From Algicola sp. (lineage in GTDB: Bacteria; Bacteroidota; Bacteroidia; Flavobacteriales; Flavobacteriaceae): DNA of 50,469 bases. A program made the translations under genes and the position numbers. Below are positions 1 through 8,297 of this stretch, piece by piece (within the stretch, counting starts at the first letter, position 1; each line of letters starts with the position of its first letter). The stretch covers positions 1-50,469 of the forward strand of contig JAAEZI010000009.1 in the NCBI GenBank assembly GCA_018222915.1, given 5' to 3'. The notes below the pieces were generated by a model. The model did no database searches. It saw only the letters and a program-made list of their open reading frames with translations, and was not told the origin of the DNA.

Positions 1-1
1 A

Positions 2-595
2 CCAAACGGTATGCTTCATCGGGAGTTCAATATTCCTGAGGATTACAAATTGATAGGAAATATTGCGGCATTCACCGGTTTTAAAGATCATTATACTTGG
101 GTAGATACTGTAGCTCTCCTAGTAAAAAAAGCCACTGTCAAAGCCAAATATGTTTTAGTTGGTATTGGAGAACTGGAGGAAGAAATCAAACAATATGTTG
201 CTGACAAAGGGCTCTCTGAGCATATTATATTTGCTGGATTTCGTAAAGATATTCCAGAAATTTTGCCAGAATTTGACCTCTTTATGTTTACTTCAAATAA
301 TGAACCCACGGGAGGTGTTCTACTAGAATCCTATGCTTGTAAAGTCCCTATTGTTGCAGCCAATGCAGGAGGCATACCAGAAGTAATTGTGGATAAGAAA
401 ACCGGACTTTTAGCAGAAGTTGGCAACCCAACGGATTTTGCAGATAAGGTGGAATTGCTCATGAATGATAAGGCTTTACAAAACGAGCTAGTCGAAAATG
501 GCTATCAACACTTAAAAGATAATTTTACAAAGGATGTCATTTCAAAAAAGTTTTATGACGAATTAAAAACCATCGCAGACAACTATGAAAGGTAA
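2..595 (+). CDS. glycosyltransferase family 4, C-terminal part (5' end outside window)
   Basis: This is the C-terminal half of a GT-B fold, GT4-type glycosyltransferase that would transfer a sugar from a nucleotide sugar onto a growing surface glycan or lipid. The frame is open to the window edge and reads PNG before the first Met, which fits the usual PNG(V/I)...F motif of GT4 enzymes, so the ATG at position 11 is probably internal. Visible GT4 marks are the YVLVGIGELEEEI strand-helix, the GFRKDIPEIL segment, and the donor-binding stretch EPTGGVLLESYACKVPIVA followed by GGIPEVI, which carries the E-x7-E type glutamates. The stop overlaps the next start by 11 nt, so the two are probably co-translated. 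The sugar and acceptor cannot be told from sequence. Confidence 0.85.
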   Translation, partial: PNGMLHREFNIPEDYKLIGNIAAFTGFKDHYTWVDTVALLVKKATVKAKYVLVGIGELEEEIKQYVADKGLSEHIIFAGFRKDIPEILPEFDLFMFTSNNEPTGGVLLESYACKVPIVAANAGGIPEVIVDKKTGLLAEVGNPTDFADKVELLMNDKALQNELVENGYQHLKDNFTKDVISKKFYDELKTIADNYER

Positions 596-1538
596 AAAGG
601 TATTATTCATCACGTTTGACCTCAGCGGTTACTACGACCATATTTCAGAAGGACTTAAGGAGCATTTTGAGGATGTCGAATACCATAATGTGGCATTTAT
701 AAAATTTAAATACAAGTCTATTGGACAACGTATCCACGCCTTTTTTTATAAGCTCATCAAAAAGCAAAAGTTAAAAAATTATTACAAGTTAGAACCGATA
801 GTGAAGTCTACGGAAGGTAAAATGTATGACTATATCATTATGGTGAGACCTGATTTATTTTTTGATACTCAATTACTAACTCTGAAGTCTAGAACACGCC
901 ACTTTATTGCTTATTACCATGACTCTATCAATAATATTCAACGGAAAAAGGAAGTCATTCATTTTTTTGATAAAGTTTATGCCTATGAGAAAAAAGATGT
1001 AGAGCAACACGATTTACAATTCCTTTCGAATTTCATTTATTTAGATCAGTATACACAAAAACCTTCGGAAACTTATGATGCCTTTACCATCATGTCTAAG
1101 GATTACCGCCTAAATACCTTGGAAGCTGTAGCTAAGTTTTTCAAAAAGAAGAATATTAGTTACAAGTTCTTGGTGCACTCAGATAAGCAACAACCACCTT
1201 CTGAGTATGTCGATTTTATTACCAAACGACAAAATAACCAAGAAGTTCTGGAACATATTAGTGGTTGCAAAATCATCGTGGACATCCATAAATACGGGAT
1301 TCAAGATGGATTGACATTCAGGGTGTTTGAAAGTCTATTTTTTCAGAAAAAATTAATCACATCCAATCAAGATATTAGAACCTACGATTTCTATAATCCT
1401 AACAATATTATGGTCATTGAACCTGACAGTGACATTGATATTCCGATGTCTTTTTTCAACACCCCTTACGAAGCATTGCCTGAAGCTATCTATCAAAAAT
1501 ACCACTACACGAGTTGGATTAAAACCTTATTGAGCTAA
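585..1538 (+). CDS. putative surface-polysaccharide biosynthesis protein (GT-B-like, RfaS/CgeB-like)
   Basis: A protein of 317 residues starting with KVLFITFDLSGYYDHIS, a Rossmann-like first strand as in GT-B glycosyltransferases. The second half has the pattern GCKIIVDIHKYGIQDGLTFR followed by VFESLFFQKKLITSN, which resembles the C-terminal donor-site region of CgeB/RfaS-like proteins, where a GLT.R.FE motif precedes a 'k.iT.N' strand. It overlaps the preceding glycosyltransferase gene and its stop codon abuts the next ATG. The role in LPS or exopolysaccharide assembly is inferred from this resemblance and from the neighbour. No enzymatic activity can be assigned. Confidence 0.6.
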   Translation: MKGKKVLFITFDLSGYYDHISEGLKEHFEDVEYHNVAFIKFKYKSIGQRIHAFFYKLIKKQKLKNYYKLEPIVKSTEGKMYDYIIMVRPDLFFDTQLLTLKSRTRHFIAYYHDSINNIQRKKEVIHFFDKVYAYEKKDVEQHDLQFLSNFIYLDQYTQKPSETYDAFTIMSKDYRLNTLEAVAKFFKKKNISYKFLVHSDKQQPPSEYVDFITKRQNNQEVLEHISGCKIIVDIHKYGIQDGLTFRVFESLFFQKKLITSNQDIRTYDFYNPNNIMVIEPDSDIDIPMSFFNTPYEALPEAIYQKYHYTSWIKTLLS

Positions 1539-2114
1539 ATGGTATCGCAACATGTTCATACCGATGTTAGTAACGCCTTGAATGTCCTAAAACAAGGTGG
1601 ACTCATCCTATACCCTACAGACACCGTTTGGGGCATAGGATGCGACGCCAGTAATTATGAGGCTGTTCAAAAAGTATATCAACTCAAGAAAAGAGACGAT
1701 TCTAAAGCATTAATCTGTTTAGTCAACAATTATCGTATGCTCGAAAAACACGTCGATAATGTTCCGGAAATGGCCTATACCATTTTGGATGTAGCTCTCA
1801 AACCAACCACCATCATTTATGATCATCCTGCGGGAATTGCGGAAAACTTAATTGCACCAGACAACACCTTAGCCATAAGAGTTGTGAAACACCGTTTTTG
1901 TGAAGAATTAATCAAGCAACTTAAAAAGCCATTGGTTTCTACTTCCGCAAATATTAGTGGGCAACCTACGCCAAAATCATTCGAAGAAATAAGTGATGAT
2001 ATTTTAAAAGGTGTGGACTATGTCGTAAATTTGCAAAACGAAAAAAAAGAATCACAACCATCGTCAATTATTAAATTAGGCAATGATGGTATTGTTCAGA
2101 TTATACGATCATAA
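1539..2114 (+). CDS. L-threonylcarbamoyladenylate synthase (TsaC/Sua5/YrdC family)
   Basis: Makes threonylcarbamoyl-AMP from threonine, bicarbonate and ATP, the first step of the t6A37 modification of ANN-decoding tRNAs. The 191 residues match the single-domain YrdC form, without the extra Sua5 C-terminal domain. Visible family motifs are GGLILYPTDTVWGIGCD near the N-terminus, the basic KRDDSKALICLV stretch after YQLKKR, and LVSTSANISGQPTP near residue 135. The ATG follows the upstream TAA with no gap (TAAATG), so translational coupling is likely. It is followed at 22 nt by a tRNA nucleotidyltransferase gene, another tRNA-maturation function. Confidence 0.93.
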   Translation: MVSQHVHTDVSNALNVLKQGGLILYPTDTVWGIGCDASNYEAVQKVYQLKKRDDSKALICLVNNYRMLEKHVDNVPEMAYTILDVALKPTTIIYDHPAGIAENLIAPDNTLAIRVVKHRFCEELIKQLKKPLVSTSANISGQPTPKSFEEISDDILKGVDYVVNLQNEKKESQPSSIIKLGNDGIVQIIRS

Positions 2115-2136
2115 ATAGTGACTTCAATTTACTGAA

Positions 2137-3552
2137 ATGAATTACAAAAAAGCGCTTAAACACCCTGTTTTTGAGGTGATATCTAAATCTGCTGAAGAGC
2201 TAGAATTAGACGCTTATGTTATTGGAGGCTTTGTACGCGATTACATTTTAGAACGTGGTGAGCATAAAGATATAGACATTGTCGCTGTTGGTAGCGGTAT
2301 TCAATTGGCTAAAAAAGTCGCGCGAAATTTACCCAACAACCCAAAGGTGCAAATATTCAAAACCTATGGTACCGCCATGTTGCCATTTGATGATATTGAT
2401 ATTGAGTTTGTCGGTGCACGCAAGGAATCTTATACTGAGAATAGCCGAAATCCAGTGGTAGAAAATGGGTCATTCGAAGATGATCAAAATCGTCGTGATT
2501 TTACGATCAATGCGATGGCCTTGAGTTTGTCTCCCGAAAATTTCGGGCAGTTACTCGACCCTTTCGGCGGCATGCAAGACCTAAGGTCGAAAATTATTAG
2601 AACGCCTCTAGATCCAGACATCACCTACTCCGATGATCCGTTGCGCATGATGCGTGCGATCCGATTTGCGACACAATTAGGTTTTTCAATTGAGCAAGCC
2701 TCTTTAAAAGCGATTACTAAGAATAAGCATCGGATCAAAATCATTTCGAAGGAGCGTATAGTTGTAGAATTGCACAAAATTCTGGAAACCAAAAAGCCTT
2801 CCACTGGTTTCCTTCTGTTAGAACAAACTGGGTTATTAGATTATATCCTTCCAGAATTGATGGCGCTTAAAGGCATCGACGAAGTTGAAGGTCAAACGCA
2901 CAAGGATAATTTTTACCACACCTTGGAAGTTGTGGATAATATTGCTAAAACCACGGATAATCTATGGTTACGCTGGGCGGCATTATTACATGACATCGGC
3001 AAGGCACCAACCAAAAAATTTAGTAAAAAAGTGGGATGGACGTTTCATGCACACGAATTTGAAGGTGCTAAAATGGTATACCATTTGTTCAAACGCCTAA
3101 AAATGCCCTTAAATGATAAAATGAAGTTCGTTCAAAAAATGGTTTTTATGAGTTCGCGTCCCATCGTTTTGGCCCAGGATATTGTGACCGATTCAGCCGT
3201 GAGACGACTCGTATTCGATGCTGGTGATTATGTTGAAGATTTAATGACGCTTTGCGAAGCAGATATTACCACTAAAAACCCTAAGAAGTTTAATAAATAT
3301 CACAACAATTTTAAGATTGTCCGACAAAAAATTGAAGAAGTAGAAGCACGCGATCATGTGCGTAACTTTCAACCACCAATTTCAGGCGAAGAGATTATGA
3401 AGACTTTTAATCTAAAGCCTTCGCGAGAAATTGGTAAAATAAAAGAATCTATTAAGGAAGCTATTTTAGAAGGAGATATTCCGAATGACTATGAAGCAGC
3501 CTATCAATTAATGCTGAAAGAGGGAGAGAAACTAGGCTTAAAAAAGGCTTAA
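2137..3552 (+). CDS. CCA tRNA nucleotidyltransferase / poly(A) polymerase family with HD domain
   Basis: Class II nucleotidyltransferase expected to add or repair the 3' CCA end of tRNAs; the family also includes poly(A) polymerases. Order of domains in 471 residues: the N-terminal head with YVIGGFVRDYILERGEHKDIDIV, which contains the GG helix and the DxD metal site; the RRDFTINAMA motif that binds the incoming nucleotide; DDPLRMMRAIRFA, the neck arginine motif; and a C-terminal HD phosphohydrolase-like domain with H(N)FYHTLEV and LLHDIGKAPT. Many Bacteroidota have this HD-fused form as their only CCA enzyme. It lies between two genes on the same strand with short gaps of 22 and 5 nt. Confidence 0.93.
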   Translation: MNYKKALKHPVFEVISKSAEELELDAYVIGGFVRDYILERGEHKDIDIVAVGSGIQLAKKVARNLPNNPKVQIFKTYGTAMLPFDDIDIEFVGARKESYTENSRNPVVENGSFEDDQNRRDFTINAMALSLSPENFGQLLDPFGGMQDLRSKIIRTPLDPDITYSDDPLRMMRAIRFATQLGFSIEQASLKAITKNKHRIKIISKERIVVELHKILETKKPSTGFLLLEQTGLLDYILPELMALKGIDEVEGQTHKDNFYHTLEVVDNIAKTTDNLWLRWAALLHDIGKAPTKKFSKKVGWTFHAHEFEGAKMVYHLFKRLKMPLNDKMKFVQKMVFMSSRPIVLAQDIVTDSAVRRLVFDAGDYVEDLMTLCEADITTKNPKKFNKYHNNFKIVRQKIEEVEARDHVRNFQPPISGEEIMKTFNLKPSREIGKIKESIKEAILEGDIPNDYEAAYQLMLKEGEKLGLKKA

Positions 3553-3557
3553 ACATC

Positions 3558-4007
3558 ATGGTGAAAATCGTTAGAACGAATTTTAAAAACGAGGATTTTA
3601 AAACGTTGGTACGTCAATTAGACGCCTATTTAAAAATCACGGATGGTGATGAACATGATTTTTACAATCAGTTTAATGGTATTGAAGTTTTAGATCACGT
3701 AGTGGTGGCCTATTTAAACGATGAAGCGGTAGCTTGTGGTGCCTTTAAAAAAATTTCAGATTCGACTGTTGAAATAAAACGGATGTTCACCAAACCTGAA
3801 CGCAGAGGACAGCAATTCGCTTCTAAAGTATTGAATACTCTAGAAGATTTGGCAAAGGAATTACAATTTAAATCCTGTGTTCTTGAAACTGGTATACGTC
3901 AAAAGGAAGCCGTAGCTTTCTATAAAAAAAATGGCTATCAATTAATTCCAAATTATGGGCAATATATAGGAGTTGACAATAGCTTATGCTTTGAAAAAGA
4001 AATATAA
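3558..4007 (+). CDS. GNAT family N-acetyltransferase
   Basis: A 149-residue GNAT-fold protein. The acetyl-CoA pyrophosphate loop is seen in motif A as VEIKRMFTKPERRGQQFASK, an (R/Q)-x-x-G-x-(G/A) signature with RRGQQFA, followed by a long helix and the motif B segment CVLETGIRQKEAVAFYKKNGY. The size is that of a one-domain enzyme. The acetylated substrate is unknown. It starts 5 nt after the cca-type gene stop and ends 5 nt before the heme A synthase start, so it is probably transcribed with them. I see no nearby hint of the substrate. Confidence 0.85.
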   Translation: MVKIVRTNFKNEDFKTLVRQLDAYLKITDGDEHDFYNQFNGIEVLDHVVVAYLNDEAVACGAFKKISDSTVEIKRMFTKPERRGQQFASKVLNTLEDLAKELQFKSCVLETGIRQKEAVAFYKKNGYQLIPNYGQYIGVDNSLCFEKEI

Positions 4008-4012
4008 GTGTT

Positions 4013-5029
4013 ATGAAAAAAGACAATAAAAAAGTCATTTATTGGCTGCTTACAGGTTGTGTTTTAATCTTTATCATGGTCGTCGTTGGCGGCATTACTA
4101 GGCTCACACATTCTGGCCTATCTATCTCTAATTACAAACTTATTTCTGGCACCATACCTCCTATGAACGACGTTGAATGGCAAGAAGCCTTTGACTTGTA
4201 TAAGCAATATCCAGAATATCAAAAGCTCAATACACATTTTGAATTACAAGACTTTAAAGATATTTATTTTTGGGAATGGCTGCACAGAGTTATTGGTCGA
4301 TTTATCGGTCTTGTTTTCATCATTCCATTTTTATACTTTTTGATAAAAGGTCAATTAACCAAACCTACCATTAAAAAAAGTATCATTCTGCTTTTCCTCG
4401 GAGGCTTTCAAGGATTTTTAGGTTGGTACATGGTAAAAAGTGGTTTGATAGATAATCCAGATGTTAGTCACTACCGATTGGCAGCGCATCTCACTACGGC
4501 CTTTCTGACCTTTGCATACACTTTTTGGGTGGCTTTAGATTTGATATTTCCGAACAAAAAAGATATTGAAAAAGGGGTTCGGAACTTTATTAGAATCGGA
4601 CTGGTGGTATTAATTTTTCAAATCATCTATGGTGCTTTTGTAGCTGGTTTAGATGCTGGTTTTATTCATAATCATTGGCCTCTAATGAACGAAGGCAAAA
4701 TCATGCACGAAACCGTTTATATTGAGCAACAACCACTTATCCGAAATTTTGTTGAAGGTAAAAGTGGCGCTCAATTTGTTCATAGAGTTTTTGCGTTTGT
4801 CGTGGTATTTTTTATTATCGCTATTTGGCTAAAAGCTCGTCAACTTATTCTCACCAAAAACCAAGTTATAGGATTAAATCTTTTGCTTTTAGGCGTGACA
4901 ATTCAATTTTTATTAGGAGTCCTAACCATTATTTATGCCGTACCTGTTTGGCTAGGCGTAGCGCATCAAATTGGCGCATTTTTATTACTTTCAGCCATGG
5001 TTTTTACCCTCCATCGCTTTAGCAAATAA
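4013..5029 (+). CDS. ctaA: heme A synthase (CtaA/COX15 family)
   Basis: Integral membrane monooxygenase that oxidises the C8 methyl of heme O to formyl, giving heme A for aa3-type cytochrome oxidase. The 338 residues hold about eight hydrophobic helices. They begin VIYWLLTGCVLIFIMVVVGGITRLTHSGLS, and the GGITRLTHSGLSI motif is typical of the family. Histidines for the two heme sites are visible in EWLHRVIGRFIG, AAHLTTAFL, QFVHRVFAFV and GVAHQIGAFLL. The length suits the long, COX15-like type found in Bacteroidota. No cytochrome oxidase subunit gene is in the window, so its partners lie elsewhere. Confidence 0.92.
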   Translation: MKKDNKKVIYWLLTGCVLIFIMVVVGGITRLTHSGLSISNYKLISGTIPPMNDVEWQEAFDLYKQYPEYQKLNTHFELQDFKDIYFWEWLHRVIGRFIGLVFIIPFLYFLIKGQLTKPTIKKSIILLFLGGFQGFLGWYMVKSGLIDNPDVSHYRLAAHLTTAFLTFAYTFWVALDLIFPNKKDIEKGVRNFIRIGLVVLIFQIIYGAFVAGLDAGFIHNHWPLMNEGKIMHETVYIEQQPLIRNFVEGKSGAQFVHRVFAFVVVFFIIAIWLKARQLILTKNQVIGLNLLLLGVTIQFLLGVLTIIYAVPVWLGVAHQIGAFLLLSAMVFTLHRFSK

Positions 5030-5040
5030 CTTAAAAAGAT

Positions 5041-5048
5041 TATTTTTG
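5041..5048 (+). promoter_or_regulatory. promoter -7 box (TATTTTTG) directly before the pRiA4b-like gene
   Basis: TATTTTTG matches the Bacteroidota primary sigma -7 consensus TAnnTTTG. Only four bases separate it from the ATG at 5053, so transcription would begin at or next to the start codon, giving a leaderless or near-leaderless mRNA. I see no convincing TTG at the -33 spacing. Confidence 0.5.
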
Positions 5049-5052
5049 CACT

Positions 5053-5571
5053 ATGATTTACAGATTCAGAGTCATCTTAGATAACGATACAGAAGACGAT
5101 ATATTTAGGGATATTGAAATTAGAGAAACCGATTCTCTTGAAGATTTACACAATGCCATCACACAATCCTTTGGTTTTGATGGTCTTGAAATGGCCTCTT
5201 TTTATCTCAGTAATGATGATTGGGAACAAGGCGAGGAAATTTCCATGTTTGATGTAAGTGAAGGTGCCAATTCAGTGCGTCTCATGAACGAAACTATTCT
5301 AAATGAAGTGACCCACGAAGCACAAACCAAACTCATTTATATCTATGATTTTTTGAGCATGTGGACGTTCTTTGTTGAACTAGCTGAAATTGTTGATGAA
5401 GCTGAAGGGACTGATTACCCCAACTTAATGTTCGTACACGGTCAAATTCCAGATGCCGCTCCTGAAAAAGCCTTTGAAGCCGAGAATTTTGATGACGGAT
5501 TTGATGAATTTGATGACGACATTGATGTGGATGATTATGATAGTCTTGACTTCGATGAAAACTGGAACTAA
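5053..5571 (+). CDS. pRiA4b ORF-3-like domain protein with acidic C-terminal tail
   Basis: A 172-residue cytosolic protein with no signal peptide. Residues 1 to about 135 fit the plasmid pRiA4b ORF-3-like fold, with MIYRFRVILDNDTEDDIFRDIEI, a helix DSLEDLHNAITQSFGFDG and the strand MASFYLSNDDWEQGEEI. The last 35 or so residues are highly acidic (DDGFDEFDDDIDVDDYDS), about half Asp or Glu. The family occurs both as mobile-element passengers and as stable chromosomal genes. Nothing here points to a transposon. The function is unknown. It has its own promoter-like box and is followed at 12 nt by the HupE/UreJ gene. Confidence 0.7.
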   Translation: MIYRFRVILDNDTEDDIFRDIEIRETDSLEDLHNAITQSFGFDGLEMASFYLSNDDWEQGEEISMFDVSEGANSVRLMNETILNEVTHEAQTKLIYIYDFLSMWTFFVELAEIVDEAEGTDYPNLMFVHGQIPDAAPEKAFEAENFDDGFDEFDDDIDVDDYDSLDFDENWN

Positions 5572-5583
5572 TCACCTCTCAAA

Positions 5584-6159
5584 ATGAAGGATGTCTTATT
5601 TTACCTTGAAGAAGGTGTTCATCATATTCTCGACCTGAATGGCTTAGATCATTTTTTCTTTATTTTATCCTTTTGCCTATTATACACGTTTAAGGATTGG
5701 AAAAAAATTCTTGGTTTAGTAACCGCTTTTACGCTAGGGCATTGCCTTACACTTTTTCTGTCAGGCATGGACATACTTACGATTGACAAAGGTACCGTCG
5801 AAATGCTTATTCCAATAACCATACTATTAAGCTGTATCAATAACTTTTGGTATTTATTAACCGAAAAATCAAGGAAACAACAAATCACCATAACCTATAT
5901 TATCCTATTAGTATTTGGACTTATTCACGGTCTGGGATTCTCTAATTACATTAAAATGATGCTTTTTGATGACGAATCTTTGGTCTTGCCATTACTCGGA
6001 TTCAATTTAGGGATTGAGGTTGCCCAGTTGCTCATAGTTATTGGGTTTTTGGCCATAATCTCTTTGTTCGAGCTCCTTTGGAAATCCCAAATTAAATGGG
6101 TGCGATTCGCAGTGAATCTTATCATTTTCATTCTGGTATTACGAATGCTATTTACGTAA
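5584..6159 (+). CDS. HupE/UreJ family membrane protein
   Basis: A 191-residue polytopic membrane protein with about six helices. It has the histidine-containing motifs of the HupE/UreJ_2 group: GLDHFFFILSFCLLYTF near the N-terminus, LGHCLTLFLS in the second segment, and LIHGLGFSNYIK in the fourth. Founding members are nickel/cobalt-handling accessory proteins of hydrogenase and urease operons, but no hydrogenase, urease or nickel gene is present in this window, so metal transport is only a family-level guess. It converges with the 6170-7231 gene; the stops are 10 nt apart. Confidence 0.8.
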   Translation: MKDVLFYLEEGVHHILDLNGLDHFFFILSFCLLYTFKDWKKILGLVTAFTLGHCLTLFLSGMDILTIDKGTVEMLIPITILLSCINNFWYLLTEKSRKQQITITYIILLVFGLIHGLGFSNYIKMMLFDDESLVLPLLGFNLGIEVAQLLIVIGFLAIISLFELLWKSQIKWVRFAVNLIIFILVLRMLFT

Positions 6160-6169
6160 ATTTTGCTTT

Positions 6170-7231
6170 TTAAAAGAAATTCTTCATGTTGATGCCTTGA
6201 TAATTTCGTTTTACAAAATCTAAAGCATGGTGTAAGATCTCTCCCATAGATTGACTTTTTCTGAAAGCCATATCATGAGTGTATGCATAAATTTCCTCTT
6301 TCAGCATATCAATATGTTTCGGAATCGATATCGTATCGCTCTTCATACAATCCAACAGCTCTCCTATTCTATCTTGATAACTTATCATCCGTCGTGCGAC
6401 AATAGAACGCTCCTCAATTTTATATTGATCAATAGATTCTTTTTGTATGCGCTCACGTACCAACGCTACCATTTTAAAATTCTCTTTAAAAAACTGTGGA
6501 CGGTAAATTTTTAATTTGCCTTCATAACATTGTTGATCAAAATCAATAGCACGAATTTTAAAGACCACATGATCAAAATCATGTGTAGGAACGATAACAT
6601 AATTGTAAGATCGCATATCGCCCAATAATCGAATCATACACCGTTCATTAAATTTCACAAACTCCTTAGCGATTTGAGATTTCTCAGAGGAGTTGCACTC
6701 TGGAAGTTGATGCTTTATAAATTCATCACCAGGAATACCAGCGATGTGCTCTTCTATTAAGGTATCCTTATACACCAAAAAATTCAAGTTATAAGGTGAC
6801 AACATATGCTCAAGTTCTAATCCGTAGATTCTTGAAGCATCGGCTTTTTTCACATAGAAATAGGTGTAATTATCATTTAACACATTACGAACTTTCACGC
6901 GAAAAGGCTTTGAATTTCCAAACGTGCAATAATCGATGGCATCAATACTTAAGTATTTGAAAATAGTTTCGTTACCGTCCGAAATAAGATTGGAATAGAC
7001 ACGCTTCAGACTTAAATCAATTTCGACACGTTCAAATTCATTATAATAAACTCGTATCCATAGGGTATCCTCATCATTTTTATCATAGACCACCACAGAA
7101 CCTTGAAACCGCAATAAGTCATCATAAAAAATGGGCAATCGGATATTCCTATTGTACTCCTGTAAATAATCGTGTAGTTTTTTATTTACCGGATACGAAG
7201 GCTTCTTTTTTGAGATTTTTAAATCTTCCAT
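6170..7231 (-). CDS. uncharacterised protein with protein-kinase-like catalytic residues
   Basis: I do not recognise a named family for this 353-residue cytosolic protein. What is visible is an ordered set of kinase-fold features: a strand YTYFYVKKA (K128/K129, as in the beta-3 lysine), a helix with glutamates GLELEHML (E139/E141, as in the alpha-C helix), a hinge-like IEEHIAGIPGDEF (160-171), a catalytic-loop-like GDMRSYNYVI (D205-x4-N210), and AIDFDQQ (D230-F-D232) 25 residues later. This order and spacing are those of aminoglycoside/choline kinase-like and HipA-like enzymes (HGDxxxxN...IDF). The C-terminal 100 residues look helical. It is a single gene between a convergent hupE-like gene and a divergent ABC transporter. 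Kinase-like fold is my inference; the substrate is unknown. Confidence 0.55.
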   Translation of the reverse strand: MEDLKISKKKPSYPVNKKLHDYLQEYNRNIRLPIFYDDLLRFQGSVVVYDKNDEDTLWIRVYYNEFERVEIDLSLKRVYSNLISDGNETIFKYLSIDAIDYCTFGNSKPFRVKVRNVLNDNYTYFYVKKADASRIYGLELEHMLSPYNLNFLVYKDTLIEEHIAGIPGDEFIKHQLPECNSSEKSQIAKEFVKFNERCMIRLLGDMRSYNYVIVPTHDFDHVVFKIRAIDFDQQCYEGKLKIYRPQFFKENFKMVALVRERIQKESIDQYKIEERSIVARRMISYQDRIGELLDCMKSDTISIPKHIDMLKEEIYAYTHDMAFRKSQSMGEILHHALDFVKRNYQGINMKNFF

Positions 7232-7352
7232 AGCATTAAAATTGTTCTAATTTAAGGTTTTCTTCCATACTTTGTAACAATAATTGTTTTAGTTCGTCGT
7301 ATTAGTAATCAACCACTGCTGAGGCTTTTCAGTAGAAAAAATCAATCAAATT

Positions 7353-8246
7353 TTGGATGCAATTTTAACCATTAATAATCTCACCAAAAAATTTGGCAGG
7401 CTTACGGCTGTCAAAGATTTATCTTTCACCATCAATAAAGGCAATGTCTACGGTATTTTAGGACCCAATGGAAGTGGTAAATCTACAACCCTCGGCATCG
7501 TCCTAAATGTTGTTAATAAAACGGAAGGAGATTTTCATTGGTTTGACGGAAACACCTCAACACACGATGCCCTGAAAAAAGTTGGAGCTATTATAGAACG
7601 TCCTAATTTTTATCCTTACATGACGGCTTATGAGAACCTAAAATTGGTATGTCGTATAAAAGGCGTCTCAGAGTCAAAAATAAATGAGAAGTTAGAGATT
7701 GTAGGACTTCTAGATCGAAAAGGTCACAAGTTTAAAACCTATTCTTTAGGGATGAAACAACGTTTGGCAATTGCGTCCGCCCTTTTAAATGATCCTGAAA
7801 TCTTAATATTAGATGAACCTACCAATGGTTTGGACCCTCAAGGAATTCATCAAATTCGACAAATCATTAAGGATATCGCTGCCACTGGAACAACCATCCT
7901 ATTGGCATCACACCTTTTGGATGAAGTGGAAAAAGTTTGCTCTCATGTTGTGGTACTTCGGAAAGGTGAGAAATTGTATTCAGGACGTGTAGATGAAATG
8001 ATATCTAGTCATGGTTTCTTTGAGTTAAAATCTGAAAACCATGATGCTCTCATTAAAGTACTTGAGTCTGATGATGCCTTCGGAACGGTTAAAGTTGAGG
8101 CAGGATTAATCACCGCTTTTTTAAATGAGCCCATGGAAGCTCAAACCTTCAATAAACTCATGTTCGAAAACGGCATCATTCTATCGCATTTGGTGAAACG
8201 TAAGGAGAGTTTGGAACAACAATTTTTACAACTTACCGACAATTAA
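7353..8246 (+). CDS. ABC transporter ATP-binding protein (BcrA-like, ABC-2 exporter type)
   Basis: Nucleotide-binding subunit of an ABC-2 type exporter. Its 297 residues show Walker A (GPNGSGKST), the Q-loop region (ERPNFYPYMTAYENL), the signature YSLGMKQRL, Walker B with LILDEPTNGLDP, and the switch histidine in LASHLLDEVEK. The last 80 residues form the variable C-terminal extension seen in bacitracin-type and NatA-like ATPases. The start is TTG: the frame is open from 7323 but has no ATG before the first conserved strand, and TTG at 7353 gives the usual N-terminus. The permease follows 51 nt downstream. The substrate is unknown. Confidence 0.9.
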   Translation: MDAILTINNLTKKFGRLTAVKDLSFTINKGNVYGILGPNGSGKSTTLGIVLNVVNKTEGDFHWFDGNTSTHDALKKVGAIIERPNFYPYMTAYENLKLVCRIKGVSESKINEKLEIVGLLDRKGHKFKTYSLGMKQRLAIASALLNDPEILILDEPTNGLDPQGIHQIRQIIKDIAATGTTILLASHLLDEVEKVCSHVVVLRKGEKLYSGRVDEMISSHGFFELKSENHDALIKVLESDDAFGTVKVEAGLITAFLNEPMEAQTFNKLMFENGIILSHLVKRKESLEQQFLQLTDN

Positions 8247-8297
8247 TCATCAATCTAAAGACTTCTGAAATAACATTCAGAAATAAAATCAACCACC

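Noticed and set aside
5053-5571. Mobile-element origin of the pRiA4b-like gene
   Set aside because: No transposase, terminal inverted repeats or target duplications around it, and neighbours are ordinary chromosomal genes.
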